A stretch of 64,000 nt of DNA from Planctomycetia bacterium (GCA_012269595.1 JAAXJX010000038.1:62001-126000); one strand, 5' to 3'. Counted from the first letter of the stretch, positions 30,052 to 40,409 are shown. Translations and numbers: made by a program. Notes: a model not told the origin generated them from the letters alone.

Positions 30052-31788
30052 TTACTCCACACGGGCGTCCACGGAGCCTTCGCTGAGACGGATGTGAAGG
30101 CGATCTCCCTTCTCCACTTCGTCACTGTTGCGAACCGTTGTTCCCTGTTCATTCTTGATCCACGCAAACCCGCGACCGAGGATCTGTTGCGGATCCGCAG
30201 ATCGATTCCTGCGAATCCTCTGGGCCAGTTGCTCCTGCTCTCGCAGCAAGGAGCGACTGGCGAGAGAGACCAGTCGCCGCCGGCTCTCGGACCTCACGCG
30301 CTGACCATCCTTGAGCCGATTCCCGGCAGCAGAGATCAACCGTTGGATTCTGGAATCCTGACGTGCTCTCTCCAGTTGGGTTTGTACCGAAGTGGCAGAG
30401 TGGATCCGCCGGGTACGCATCAACAGGGCTTCACCTTCTTGCTGAATCGCCCGACCCAGTTGACGCTGACAGCGAAGCCTCTGGGCTTCCTTTTTGTCGA
30501 CCGCCACGGCGAGTGCCCGCTTGCCCAGAAGTGCCACTCTCTTTCGAGAGTGAATCTGGCGTTCCGTTTCCATCTCGATCAATGCACTGGCCCGATCGAC
30601 GATCGATTCCGCCGTCCCCACCACCTCATCCCACGATTCCTGAACTCTGGAAACCAGATACTGGCCAACCGCGGTGGGAGTCTTTTCCGAATGGGCCAAC
30701 TCATCGAGAACCGATCGATCCGCATGGTGACCGATGCCGACGACCACCTTCACCGGATGCAGCGCCACTGATTTGGCAAGATCGAGGGTGTCAAATGCCA
30801 TCAGATCTGTGCGCGATCCACCACCGCGAATCACGGCCACCACATCAAACTCCGCTTCTCTGGATGCAAAATATGCGAGTGCTTTCAGGAGATCGCCTTC
30901 CGCTCCCTCTCCCTGAACCCTTGCACCACAGAGGCTGATCTCAAAAGCGAACCCCGAACGAACCAATTCATCGTGAAAATCTTTCCAGGCATCACTCCCG
31001 GGGCTGGTGACGACCCCGATCCTCAATGGGACCGTCGGCATCTCCTGATCGAGGTTGTTGCGCTCGACCCCCAGACGACGGACCTCGGCGAGGATTTCCT
31101 CACGCCGCCGCGCCAACTCTCCGAGGGTGAATTCGGGGTCGATCTCCTCCACCGTGACCTGGTACTGGCCACGGGCCACGTAGAGATCCAGACGGACCTT
31201 GACGCGGATCTTCAGACCGTCTTCCAGAGGAGTGCCATTTTCCTCAAGCTTGCGGAAGGAAGCATCACGCCGGAAGTTCCACATCACCGCCGAGACTTCT
31301 GCCAGGGGGCGATCCGCTCCCTGCTCTTTTTCAACCAGACGAAAGTAGAGGTGGGAGGCGTTGCTGCCACGACCAAGACTTCGATCCGCTCCCATGACTT
31401 CGCCCTGAAGCCACAGGGTTTTCGGCATGCCCTGGAGGATGGCCAGCCGGACCTCTTCATTCAGGCGAGAGACGGACCAGTCCGTGGATTCTCCGGAGGC
31501 ATGGTCCTCTCCGGAGTGTTCTCGGATGGTTTCCGCCTCCTGGGTCAAACCGGCGATCCCCTCGATCTCGCCGGTCAGCAGTTTCTCCACCTCCGGGGCG
31601 GCCTGGAAACCCAGGGGAAGCAAAATCCTCCCCGCTTCGCCAGCGCTCTCCAGTGGAATCGACCACGCCTTTTCCTCGCGGTGCCAGCGACGGCCGGTGA
31701 CTTCCTTGACTTCGGCGACCAGTACCGCGTCGTAGGGAAAGCGGACCCGTATCCGGCCCTTCTCTGCCCACCACTCCAGAATCTTCAT
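30052..31788 (-). CDS. xseA: Exodeoxyribonuclease VII large subunit with N-terminal HARP-like extension
   Basis: XseA core (LWLQGEV, RIGVVTSPGSDAWKDFHDEL, VIRGGGSRTDLMAFD, VGIGHHADRSVLDELAH); N-terminal RIRVRFPYDAVLVAEVKEVTGRRWHREEKAWSIPL. Confidence 0.92.
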   Translation of the reverse strand: MKILEWWAEKGRIRVRFPYDAVLVAEVKEVTGRRWHREEKAWSIPLESAGEAGRILLPLGFQAAPEVEKLLTGEIEGIAGLTQEAETIREHSGEDHASGESTDWSVSRLNEEVRLAILQGMPKTLWLQGEVMGADRSLGRGSNASHLYFRLVEKEQGADRPLAEVSAVMWNFRRDASFRKLEENGTPLEDGLKIRVKVRLDLYVARGQYQVTVEEIDPEFTLGELARRREEILAEVRRLGVERNNLDQEMPTVPLRIGVVTSPGSDAWKDFHDELVRSGFAFEISLCGARVQGEGAEGDLLKALAYFASREAEFDVVAVIRGGGSRTDLMAFDTLDLAKSVALHPVKVVVGIGHHADRSVLDELAHSEKTPTAVGQYLVSRVQESWDEVVGTAESIVDRASALIEMETERQIHSRKRVALLGKRALAVAVDKKEAQRLRCQRQLGRAIQQEGEALLMRTRRIHSATSVQTQLERARQDSRIQRLISAAGNRLKDGQRVRSESRRRLVSLASRSLLREQEQLAQRIRRNRSADPQQILGRGFAWIKNEQGTTVRNSDEVEKGDRLHIRLSEGSVDARVE

Positions 31789-31929
31789 CGACGATCTCTC
31801 CTCGCTCGCTGGACCCTACCCGCCACCCGGGCTAACATCCTGCTTCGAGTTTGCGATCCACCGGTCGTTTCCTCAAGGTCCGAGGGCAAAACCCCCGGAA
31901 AACCACCCGATTTGAAGGAGCCGCAGAGT

Positions 31930-33537
31930 ATGTCGAGTCAGGAAAACACTCCCGAGATTCAAGGCGATGAGGACCTGCGCATGATCCGCAGGGCGCTCGT
32001 CACCGTCAGTGATAAAACCGGAGTCGTCGACTTCTGTCAGCACCTGGTTTCTCTGGGGATCGAAATCCTCTCCACCGGCGGAACCGCCAAAACCCTGCGT
32101 GACGCGGGAATCACGGTTCGTCCCGTGGAAGATGTCACCGGTTTCCCGGAGATGATGGACGGTCGTATCAAGACACTCCACCCGCGGATTCATGGAGGAC
32201 TGCTGGCACGTCGCTCCGTTCCCGGCGATCTCGAGTCGTGTGACGAGTACGGAATCCCGCCCATCGATCTGCTCGTGGTCAATCTGTATCCCTTTGAGAG
32301 AACCGCCGCATCGGGAGCCTCTTTCGCCGACACGATTGAGCAAATCGACATCGGAGGACCGGCGATGGTGCGTGCCGCCGCCAAAAACCATCCGGATGTG
32401 GCAGTAGTCGTCGATCCTGCCAGTTACCCGGCACTGACCCACGAACTTCTGGAGAGCAACGGGCAACTTTGTGGCGATACCCGTAACCGCCTCGCTCTCG
32501 AGGCCTTCCGCCGCACGGCCGCCTACGATGCATCCATCTCCAACTGGCTCGGCCAGCAATTGGAGGGACCCTTCCCTGCGACCGTCACCGAACAGTGGTA
32601 CCAGGTCGGTGGCCTCCGCTATGGGGAGAACCCCCATCAGGAAGCCGCGTGGTATCAGCGGAATGATGGAGACAGCTTTTCCATCGCCGAGGCGACCTGC
32701 CACGGAGGCAAGGAACTCTCCTACAACAACATTCTCGACGCTGCAGCGGCCATCGATTGCTGCCGTGGACTGGAAGGCACTGCTGCTGTCATCGTCAAGC
32801 ACTGCCTCCCCTGTGGAGCGGCGGAGGCCGACTCCCTCGATCAGGCCTTTGACGCCGCCCTCGCCGGTGATCCGGTGAGTGCTTTCGGTGGCATTCTGGC
32901 CCTCTCCGAACCACTGACGGTCGACCTCGCCCGTCGTATCAGCACCCCGGACCACTTCTTCGAAGTGATCCACGCCCCCGCCTATGAGGAGGGCGCCATC
33001 GAGGCCATTCAGGGTGGTGCCAAATGGGGTTCCTCCTGCCGAATCCTCGAGGGCGGTTTCTTCGCAGACGAAGGTGCAGTGCCCATCGAGGCCCGGGCCG
33101 TCCCCGGGGCGATGCTCTTGCAAACCCGTGACATTCCGCAGAAAACCCGGGATGATTACGAAGTTGTGACCGACAGGGCCCCCACAGATGAAGAGTGGCG
33201 CGATCTCCTCTTCGGCTGGCGGGTATTGCCCCACGTGCGCTCTAACGGGATTCTTCTGGCCCAGTCCAATGCCGTCGTCGGCGTCGGTGCAGGCCAGCCG
33301 AGCAGGGTGGACGCCGTGCACATCGCCTGCAGAAAGGCCGCTGACAAGGCTCAGGGATCATCCCTCGCCTCGGACGCGTTCTTCCCTTTCCCGGATGGTG
33401 TCGAAGCCGCCATCGAGGCGGGAGTCAGTGCCGTGATCCAGCCGGGAGGTTCCCGCAGGGATGGCGAAGTGATCGAGGCCGCCAACAAGGCTGGTATCGC
33501 CATGGTCTTCACCGGAGAGAGACACTTCCGTCACTAG
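31930..33537 (+). CDS. purH: Bifunctional AICAR formyltransferase/IMP cyclohydrolase
   Basis: [66 protein letters not shown]; true start is well inside the longer ORF-track ORF. Confidence 0.96.
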   Translation: MSSQENTPEIQGDEDLRMIRRALVTVSDKTGVVDFCQHLVSLGIEILSTGGTAKTLRDAGITVRPVEDVTGFPEMMDGRIKTLHPRIHGGLLARRSVPGDLESCDEYGIPPIDLLVVNLYPFERTAASGASFADTIEQIDIGGPAMVRAAAKNHPDVAVVVDPASYPALTHELLESNGQLCGDTRNRLALEAFRRTAAYDASISNWLGQQLEGPFPATVTEQWYQVGGLRYGENPHQEAAWYQRNDGDSFSIAEATCHGGKELSYNNILDAAAAIDCCRGLEGTAAVIVKHCLPCGAAEADSLDQAFDAALAGDPVSAFGGILALSEPLTVDLARRISTPDHFFEVIHAPAYEEGAIEAIQGGAKWGSSCRILEGGFFADEGAVPIEARAVPGAMLLQTRDIPQKTRDDYEVVTDRAPTDEEWRDLLFGWRVLPHVRSNGILLAQSNAVVGVGAGQPSRVDAVHIACRKAADKAQGSSLASDAFFPFPDGVEAAIEAGVSAVIQPGGSRRDGEVIEAANKAGIAMVFTGERHFRH

Positions 33538-33544
33538 GAGTCGA

Positions 33545-34030
33545 ATGAAATCCTTCATCGCCTTTCTGAAAGCGGTTCGATTCCTGTGGATCGCCCTTTA
33601 CTGGGTTTCACTGATCGTACTGATCGGCTTCTACGACTGGGTGACCACGAACCTCATCAGTCCGGACGGATTCTGGCGTGTCGTCGGCTCCCTCTTCCTC
33701 GGGGGATTGCTGATGGAACACTACCTGGGAGTTCTCACCCGCAAGCGGCAAAGCCTGCTGGCCCGTTCGCTGATTCAACTGCAGCCAGGCCTGAAACATG
33801 ATGGAGCAGTCAGCATCCTCATCGATGCCCTTGAAAACGCCGAGGCGGAAACTGCAAAAACGGTCCATGAAGAATTGGTCAGGCTGACCGGTCAGGATTT
33901 TGGCCTCGAAGCTCACCGCTGGCGCCAATGGCTGCGCCAGGAGGAGCAAAAGGTTCAGGGTTCCCCCCTGCTGGCCAGAGAGTTCGAAGACAAAAGTGAG
34001 AACTCGGACAGGGTGGGCAAGCAGGCATGA
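33545..34030 (+). CDS. Hypothetical membrane protein with HEAT-like C-terminus
   Basis: Two N-terminal hydrophobic helices; AVSILIDALENAEAETAKTVHEELVRLTGQDFG. Confidence 0.6.
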   Translation: MKSFIAFLKAVRFLWIALYWVSLIVLIGFYDWVTTNLISPDGFWRVVGSLFLGGLLMEHYLGVLTRKRQSLLARSLIQLQPGLKHDGAVSILIDALENAEAETAKTVHEELVRLTGQDFGLEAHRWRQWLRQEEQKVQGSPLLAREFEDKSENSDRVGKQA

Positions 34031-34647
34031 GTGGATTTGAATCCCCCCCCGACCCATTGAATCCCGAAGAGGCGTCTAACCCGGGTGAGGTGGCTTCCGA
34101 TACTCCGGAAGTCGAAAAGACTCCCCGTCTCAGCCCCTTCAGGAGAATCACTCTGGAGGTGTTGCTGGTGGTCGGGATCGCCTTCCCGTTGGCACTGGTC
34201 CTGCACACCTTCGTCACCCAGGTCTATGCCATCAGTGGCCATTCGATGGAACCGACCCTCTTTGACGGCGAACGGGTCATGGTCGACAAGGTCAGCCCCG
34301 CCATCGCTGAAATCTCAAGGGGAGACCTGGTGATCTTTGCCTCTCCTGAAGACACCTCCAAAAACCTGATCAAGCGCGTCATCGGTCTGGCCGGTGACAA
34401 GATCGAGCTGATCGGTGAAATGGTCTACCTCAACGATCAACCTCTGCGAGAAGGCTACACACGACGCACCATCTTCCCCCAGAAACCGGGGGAATCGACG
34501 ATCGTCGAAGAGGGATCGATGTACGTCCTCGGTGACAACAGGCCCCAGAGCCGCGACAGTCGCGACTTCGGAACGGTAACCCTCGACCAGGTCAAGGGCA
34601 GGGTGCTTCTGCGGTTGTGGCCTCTGGACGCGTTGAAGTTCTTCTAG
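34027..34647 (+). CDS. lepB: Signal peptidase I
   Basis: YAISGHSMEPTLFDGERVMVDK, LIKRVIGLAGDKIEL, YVLGDNRPQSRDSRDFGTV. Confidence 0.95.
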   Translation: MSGFESPPDPLNPEEASNPGEVASDTPEVEKTPRLSPFRRITLEVLLVVGIAFPLALVLHTFVTQVYAISGHSMEPTLFDGERVMVDKVSPAIAEISRGDLVIFASPEDTSKNLIKRVIGLAGDKIELIGEMVYLNDQPLREGYTRRTIFPQKPGESTIVEEGSMYVLGDNRPQSRDSRDFGTVTLDQVKGRVLLRLWPLDALKFF

Positions 34648-34661
34648 GCCACGGCCCAAAC

Positions 34662-34701
34662 AAAAAAAGGGTCTGTGCTCTGTGAGCACAGACCCTTTTT
34701 T
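34662..34701. terminator. Bidirectional rho-independent terminator (lepB / porin)
   Basis: AAAAAAGGGTCTGTGCTC-TGT-GAGCACAGACCCTTTTTT. Confidence 0.92.
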
Positions 34702-34720
34702 GATGGAATCAGTTCCGATC

Positions 34721-35962
34721 CTAGAAATTCCAGAAGGTCTGGGCGTAGAAGAAGTTCGTTGACTCGTAGGTACTGGTCAGAGAGTTGAACTTGGCAGCAC
34801 CGAACTCCACGTCGAGGTCACCAATGCGGTGATCGAGGATCAGATTGATCTCCTCACCCCAGTCCGCTCCCTGATCCGCCCTGAGCTCATGGTAGGTGAA
34901 CTCGACGCCGGTCTCACCGAGAACAGTACGGATTCCCAGATAGGTGTCCTTAATGTTGCTGGTACCGATGACGTCGGAGATTCCATGAGTTCCATGGGGC
35001 GTTCCGAAGGGTGAACGGAACTCCTCGATGCGCGAGGCCCCTGCAGAAGTACCGGTCGCGAAGATATGGCCGCCAACAAGGACCATGTCCCACAAGCGCT
35101 CCATTGGCTCCAGGTCGTAAGTACCTTCGATGGCGTAGTAGAGGGAGTCGAGTCTCTGAATTGCGTCCAGATCACCGTTGTAGCGTCTTCCCTCCTGCAA
35201 TGCGTATTCCACAGAGAGAGTGGCGTCGGGAATCAGCCCATCCCTGAGGGTGAAGGCAAATCCGTAGGTATCCTCGTGGGAGGCCCCGGGATCGGCATTG
35301 CCATTTTCCGCAGCCAAAGCGGCATTGGACTGGTCAGCACGGAACTGCCAGAGGAACAGGCTTGCCTCGATCAGTGGCAGCTCATTGAAGTCCACATGCA
35401 ATCCGTAGGCATGCTCACCCTCGTTGTTGGCATCAAAGGTGTCGCGGTCGATTGTCAGGTGGTGAAAGTTGAAATCGATGGCGTCATTGAGCAGTCCACG
35501 GTGGAAGTGGTAGCCACCACTGGTTGCCGGCCCCAGATTGCTCCAGTCGTCGGAATGAATGATGCGACCCTTGTTATAGGTCGGCAGCTCGGACTTTCCG
35601 AACTCCATATCCCAGCCATCCATAAAACTGAGGTAGGGATGAATCTGACCCACATTCTCGATTCTGAAATCGAGAGTGTGAACCCGGGGATCATCGTGAA
35701 CTTCGGAGGTATCTGTTCCCTCACTGAAGAAGCGCGAATCTCTCACCTTGAGGCGCATGTCGATCAGATCACTAAGCTCAGTCTCATATCCGAGCATCAA
35801 GCGAGAAAATCCCCGAGTCTGATCTCCCTCGGCAGCAGCAGGAGTTCTGCGCTCCCAGCGCAGACGCAACTCTGCATCCAGATCAAAGGGCATTTGTGCC
35901 TGAACCACATTCCCTGCAAAAACAGAGACCGCAAAGACGATAAGGATAATCCCCTTGGGCAT
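34721..35962 (-). CDS. Outer-membrane porin-like beta-barrel protein
   Basis: Signal peptide MPKGIILIVFAVSVFAGNVVQAQ; alternating amphipathic strands; C-terminal ...FFYAQTFWNF ending in Phe. Confidence 0.7.
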   Translation of the reverse strand: MPKGIILIVFAVSVFAGNVVQAQMPFDLDAELRLRWERRTPAAAEGDQTRGFSRLMLGYETELSDLIDMRLKVRDSRFFSEGTDTSEVHDDPRVHTLDFRIENVGQIHPYLSFMDGWDMEFGKSELPTYNKGRIIHSDDWSNLGPATSGGYHFHRGLLNDAIDFNFHHLTIDRDTFDANNEGEHAYGLHVDFNELPLIEASLFLWQFRADQSNAALAAENGNADPGASHEDTYGFAFTLRDGLIPDATLSVEYALQEGRRYNGDLDAIQRLDSLYYAIEGTYDLEPMERLWDMVLVGGHIFATGTSAGASRIEEFRSPFGTPHGTHGISDVIGTSNIKDTYLGIRTVLGETGVEFTYHELRADQGADWGEEINLILDHRIGDLDVEFGAAKFNSLTSTYESTNFFYAQTFWNF

Positions 35963-36132
35963 GACTGCTCCCTTTCTGACGTTTACCGGAGTTGGCGCGT
36001 ATCCCAATCCCGGAAACTTCTCGCCGACCCGGGCTTCCCCAGGAAGGGCCAATACCCACATCCTGCCCGGAATCCTCAATCTGTAAAGAGGAACCGGCAA
36101 GTTGATCGGCGAAGATCGTAAATCACCTGAAT

Positions 36133-36177
36133 AAAAAAAAGAACGAGGACGCGCGCCGAAGGCGCACGTCCCCGCTC
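36133..36177 (-). terminator. Rho-independent terminator after the second porin gene
   Basis: Minus strand GAGCGGGGACGTGCGCC-TTC-GGCGCGCGTCCTCGTTC followed by 8 T. Confidence 0.88.
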
Positions 36178-36228
36178 CGAGTCAAATCGAAATTCGGGCC
36201 CCGGGAAGTTTCCCGGAACGCGGATTTC

Positions 36229-37314
36229 TTAGAAGTCGTAAGAACTCTGCCAGTAGAGGTAATCGGTGTCGGTGAGTCCGGCATCGTCAGCGGAGAAGCT
36301 GGCGTAGCCCAGCTGACCGCAGGAGAAGTCCAGAATCAGGTCGATCTCGGAACCCAGATCGGCACCGTCGGAATCACGGGCAATCGTGATGTAGTTCAGA
36401 GTCACTCCCACACCCTCCATGAGGCCGTCGGTCGAAACACCGATGGTGGTGTTGTCGAGGTCTGCACCGTTGAAGAGGTCGGCGATACCGTGGGTACCGT
36501 GGGGATCGTTGTTGATTCCGGCCCAGTCGGCATCGGTCACGCTGTTGCTAAAGCTCAGGTTGAACTGGTCCAGAGTGTATCCCACGCTGACAGAGGTCAG
36601 AGTTCCGTCTTCCCCGCCAGCATCGGCGTCGAAAGTGGCGTACTCCACGTCGATGTCAATACCCATGAGGGCGTCTCCACCGATGTTGTTGACGTTGAAG
36701 GCCATCCAGCTCGGATCCTCGGTTGCAGCCGCAGCACTGGCAGTGGCGTAGTAGAAACCGATATCGGCAAATCCGGCCATCTCACCGAGGCCGAAGTTGA
36801 AGATCATGGCGCTGTCGTCGCTGTTGTCGTTACCACCCCAGCGGTAGAGGTCGAAATCGACTCCACCCAGGTCGGTGCTGAGCTTGAAACCATCGTGGTT
36901 GTTAGGCCCGGCGGCGTCAGAATTCCAGTCCGCGGAGTTGACGATACGACCAGAACCGAGTTTCGGGTTGTTCATACGTCCGATGTCCATGGACCAGCCG
37001 CCCAGGAAACCAGCCATGGCACCCATGTCGGCGATGCTCAGGTAGGCCTGCTGAATGTCGTAGTTATCGGTGGTTCCACCACCACTGCTGAATGCGTATC
37101 CATGACGCACCTGACTCATGAAACTGGTGTTGTCGTCGATCTTCGCTCCCAGGTTGATGTAAGTCCTGGCTGTAAGACCGGCGTCAAGCGCAGCGGCGTC
37201 GCTGTATTCATAGCGAAGGCGAACGTCGCCACCCAGAGAAACGTGTCCGTCTGCAAAGGCCGCAGTCGGAACCAACATGGCCATAAGAAGGCCGAGCACG
37301 ATGCTCTTGTTCAT
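36229..37314 (-). CDS. Outer-membrane porin-like beta-barrel protein, paralog of its neighbour
   Basis: Signal peptide MNKSIVLGLLMAMLVPTAAFA; shared NDPHGTHGIADLF motif; C-terminal LYWQSSYDF. Confidence 0.7.
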   Translation of the reverse strand: MNKSIVLGLLMAMLVPTAAFADGHVSLGGDVRLRYEYSDAAALDAGLTARTYINLGAKIDDNTSFMSQVRHGYAFSSGGGTTDNYDIQQAYLSIADMGAMAGFLGGWSMDIGRMNNPKLGSGRIVNSADWNSDAAGPNNHDGFKLSTDLGGVDFDLYRWGGNDNSDDSAMIFNFGLGEMAGFADIGFYYATASAAAATEDPSWMAFNVNNIGGDALMGIDIDVEYATFDADAGGEDGTLTSVSVGYTLDQFNLSFSNSVTDADWAGINNDPHGTHGIADLFNGADLDNTTIGVSTDGLMEGVGVTLNYITIARDSDGADLGSEIDLILDFSCGQLGYASFSADDAGLTDTDYLYWQSSYDF

Positions 37315-37720
37315 TGTCTACCCCTTTTCTTCCCCATGCTCTCGGGCGCTGTGCCCTCGATCCTTTGGGGATCCTGATGATTTACTAACCTACGTTGCGG
37401 CTAGAGCAAGGATCGGAGAACCCGTGACATGCCTGCCGAGGTCTTCGGCCCCTGCTCATGGGACATAGGAGAGTAAGAATCGGAAAAAGTGGCAAGCCCT
37501 CTTCCACAGTTTTTGGCCGTTTTCTTCAGAAAATCTTCTCCACCCAGGGGCGAATACGGAGCTCCAGACAACCCTTCAGCCCTCTGTCGAACTATCCATA
37601 AGAGACACAAATATATAGGTTTACGAAAAAAACGGGATTCTTGCAGCAGGCCTCCGGAGGCTCATAATTCCTGATCTCGGGGGCCCTGAAGAAAATCGCA
37701 AAAAAGGTCCGATAACCTGA

Positions 37721-39247
37721 CTATCCTCCCGGCATCGGGTCACCGATGAGGGTGATGTAGGTCACGATGTGGCCCTCCGGCAAGCCCAGAAACTGCCCCA
37801 AAGAGTCGTCGAAGAAGCCTGCAATACCGCTGACACCGGCATTGAGACGCATACACGCCAGATTGATCTGGTGACCGAGAAAGCCGGAGTCCAGGTGAAG
37901 GTCCCGATAGATACGATCCCCCAACAAGCTCACTGCGTCTGCAAGGGGAGCGGTGTAGATCACCGCAGCCGCCGCATCTCCCGCCAGATCCTGCCCAAGG
38001 CAATACTCCTGCAGCGATCGACGATGATCCCCCGCCTTTCTGAGAAACAACTGATGCTTTTCGCAACAGTATTGCCAGTGGCCACTGTCGATGCCTTTCA
38101 CCCTTTGCGTGATGCAATGAACATCGAGAAGCGGTCCAGCCCCCAACAACTGTGTGGACTCAGAGCGCATGAAACGATGGGAGAAGTCGAGAACTCTTCC
38201 CAGATCCTTCGCTTCGATGGAAGCCCCGGTGAACTGGCGTGTCGACCTTCGCTGCACTGAAATCGAGCAGAACTCTCCTGACAGATCTGCCATCGTCCCC
38301 TTCAAGGGGAAAACAGTGTGACCCTCCTCCTCGAGAGCCGGCTTCATCGCCAAAGCCTTTGCACCCGAATCATCCAGAAGCTCTCCCGCCCTCTGCAAGG
38401 CAACGATGGGGTCTTCCGCTGGAGGAGCGGCCAGAGGTGTGGCAGCAGAGGACCTTACCTCCAGAGTTGATTCTTCATGACGAACCTCCACTCCGGTACT
38501 TTGCCAGGGAACCAGAGGAACCAGAGCCAGGGCTCCCTCTTCTTCGTCGTCCAGGAACAGCAACGATTGCAATCGGGAGTCGATAAAGCGGGTGCGAACC
38601 TTTGCCTGATATCCCTCATGACCAGCGGCGTGGACCAGATTGCCCAGAACATGTCCCGTATCGAGGAGAATCCGTCTGTATGCCCTGTCGTGGTAGCGCC
38701 AGCGGGATCTTTGCCAGAGCCCGGTCAGAACCACACACATCTTTGCTTCCTCAAAGGCCGGATCATCCCAACAGGCTGCAGCCACCTCTTCCATCTCGAC
38801 GCCTTCGTAGAGAAGCACCAGCTGGTGGTGAGGAACCGAATAGGCGTAGAGCCCATTCTTCAATCCCTCGATCTCTCTCAAGACGACCATCACTTCCGTG
38901 GGATACAACGCTCCTGCGGATGGTGCCGCCCGGAAGATCTGGGTTCCCTCCGGAGTCTGTTGAAATCCGGTCGCCCCGCAGGTGAAGAAGAGGGTCCGCG
39001 AGATGGCACGAACTTCATCGCCAAGGCTGCGGGGATCGAGAGGTTCCTGATCCTCAGCCGGACCCAAAGGGAAATCCTCAAAGGGAAGGTAGGGCACCAG
39101 ATCCACAGGGTGTCGGGAGTGCCATTGCTTCCATGGCATCGGCTGACCATCAAAATCCGGACGAGGCAACAGGTTGATGGTTCTGCGATCGTACTTCGTC
39201 TCCTGATGAAACCACTCGGAGAGAGTCAGCGGTTTGGAATCGGACAA
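37721..39247 (-). CDS. SagB/ThcOx-family nitroreductase-like oxidoreductase, two domains
   Basis: Domain 1 FRAAPSAGALYPTEVMVVLREIEGLKNGLYAYSVPHHQLVLL; domain 2 QRRSTRQFTGASIEAKDLGRVLDFSHR..YRDLHLDSGFLGHQINLACMRLNAGVSGIAGFFDD; TTG start likely at 39247. Confidence 0.85.
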   Translation of the reverse strand: MSDSKPLTLSEWFHQETKYDRRTINLLPRPDFDGQPMPWKQWHSRHPVDLVPYLPFEDFPLGPAEDQEPLDPRSLGDEVRAISRTLFFTCGATGFQQTPEGTQIFRAAPSAGALYPTEVMVVLREIEGLKNGLYAYSVPHHQLVLLYEGVEMEEVAAACWDDPAFEEAKMCVVLTGLWQRSRWRYHDRAYRRILLDTGHVLGNLVHAAGHEGYQAKVRTRFIDSRLQSLLFLDDEEEGALALVPLVPWQSTGVEVRHEESTLEVRSSAATPLAAPPAEDPIVALQRAGELLDDSGAKALAMKPALEEEGHTVFPLKGTMADLSGEFCSISVQRRSTRQFTGASIEAKDLGRVLDFSHRFMRSESTQLLGAGPLLDVHCITQRVKGIDSGHWQYCCEKHQLFLRKAGDHRRSLQEYCLGQDLAGDAAAAVIYTAPLADAVSLLGDRIYRDLHLDSGFLGHQINLACMRLNAGVSGIAGFFDDSLGQFLGLPEGHIVTYITLIGDPMPGG

Positions 39248-39251
39248 GGGA

Positions 39252-40409
39252 TCAGACCTCGAGCTCTTTGGAAGCCTTGTTGAAGTTGCGACAGCCATCA
39301 GCGGTGACCAACACCACATCCTCAATCCGACAGCCACCCAATCCTGGGTAGTAGAGTCCGGGTTCGACCGTCACGACCATTCCCTCTTCCAGAGGGGGAC
39401 CGACCGCGGAGATTCGTGGCCCTTCATGGATATCGAGTCCCAGACCATGGCCTGTGCCATGGAAGAAACCAACCCACTGGCCATCCCGCTTCTCGGTGTG
39501 AAAGCCGGCGTTATCGAAGATCTCCTGAACCTTGCTGTGAATCTCCCGACCACACGCTCCCGGGCGAATCATCGAGACGGCGGTCTCCTGGGCCTCCAGA
39601 ACCGCCGCATGCAGGCGCTTCTGCTCTTCGGAGGCCCCTCCCTTGACCACGGTTCGGGTCATGTCGCCCCAATACCGGTGAGTCATGTGCTGAGGGTAGA
39701 TATCGCAAATTACCGTCTCCCCTGCCCGGATCGGACCACTGCCCACATCATGGGGGTCACAGCCCTGATCCCCGGGAGCGATGATGAAATCTCCCAGTTG
39801 GAGACCCTTGTCGAGCAGGAATGAACGAACCCGGGCCTTGATACGCTCGGAGGTCAGGGGCTCCCCTTCGAGGTGAAGGATACGATCCTCCCCCTCCTCA
39901 CTGTCACGGATCATGCCGATGGCGAGCTCCATCGCCGCCTCCGTCGCGGCCTGCGATTCTTCCAGACAACGGACTTCATGCTCCTGCTTCAGTCGGCGGT
40001 CGAGAAAGAAGGGATCCGCTTTGGGCTCGACGACGATTCCGCCCTGTCGCAGGGAATCGGCCAGCAACAGCGGAAAACGGGAGGGGACCTCCACCGTTTC
40101 AATCCCTCTGGATTTCAGCCAATGAAGCACCACTCCCTCAAAAGAGACCGGCTGATCGCCATGGGCTTCCCGGGCCTCTTCCGCCACCGCCGACAAGCTG
40201 ACCACCTCGTCGACCCGGGCCTCCTTCTCTCCCCTGCCCAATTCGAGATCGGTCAGCAAGATGGCGGATCCCCTGCGATCACGCAGCCAGGTGAAGGCAT
40301 CGACGGCAAGAAATCCCGAGGCCCAGAGCAGATCCGGCTCCCTTTCGCTCGCATCGACAAGTAACTGTGCGTGTTTCTCAGGAATCTCAACGTTCACGAA
40401 TGGCCTCAT
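39252..40409 (-). CDS. M24-family Xaa-Pro aminopeptidase-like metallopeptidase
   Basis: VICDIYPQHMTHRYWGDMTRTVV, GFFHGTGHGLGLDIHEGPRIS, VVTVEPGLYYPGLGGCRIEDVVLVT. Confidence 0.92.
   Translation of the reverse strand: MRPFVNVEIPEKHAQLLVDASEREPDLLWASGFLAVDAFTWLRDRRGSAILLTDLELGRGEKEARVDEVVSLSAVAEEAREAHGDQPVSFEGVVLHWLKSRGIETVEVPSRFPLLLADSLRQGGIVVEPKADPFFLDRRLKQEHEVRCLEESQAATEAAMELAIGMIRDSEEGEDRILHLEGEPLTSERIKARVRSFLLDKGLQLGDFIIAPGDQGCDPHDVGSGPIRAGETVICDIYPQHMTHRYWGDMTRTVVKGGASEEQKRLHAAVLEAQETAVSMIRPGACGREIHSKVQEIFDNAGFHTEKRDGQWVGFFHGTGHGLGLDIHEGPRISAVGPPLEEGMVVTVEPGLYYPGLGGCRIEDVVLVTADGCRNFNKASKELEV

Noticed and set aside
30973-31929. N-terminal extension of the purH ORF in the ORF track
   Set aside because: This stretch is antisense to xseA; purH begins at the ATG at 31930.
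31873-33321. 482-aa minus-strand ORF opposite purH
   Set aside because: purH on + is unambiguous; the antisense ORF has no plausible fold.
35066-36121. 351-aa + strand ORF opposite the porin
   Set aside because: Antisense to a gene with signal peptide and barrel-like C-terminus; no features of its own.
37721-40409. RiPP biosynthetic cluster based on the SagB-type gene plus peptidase
   Set aside because: No YcaO, precursor peptide, radical SAM or transporter gene seen in the surrounding sequence.
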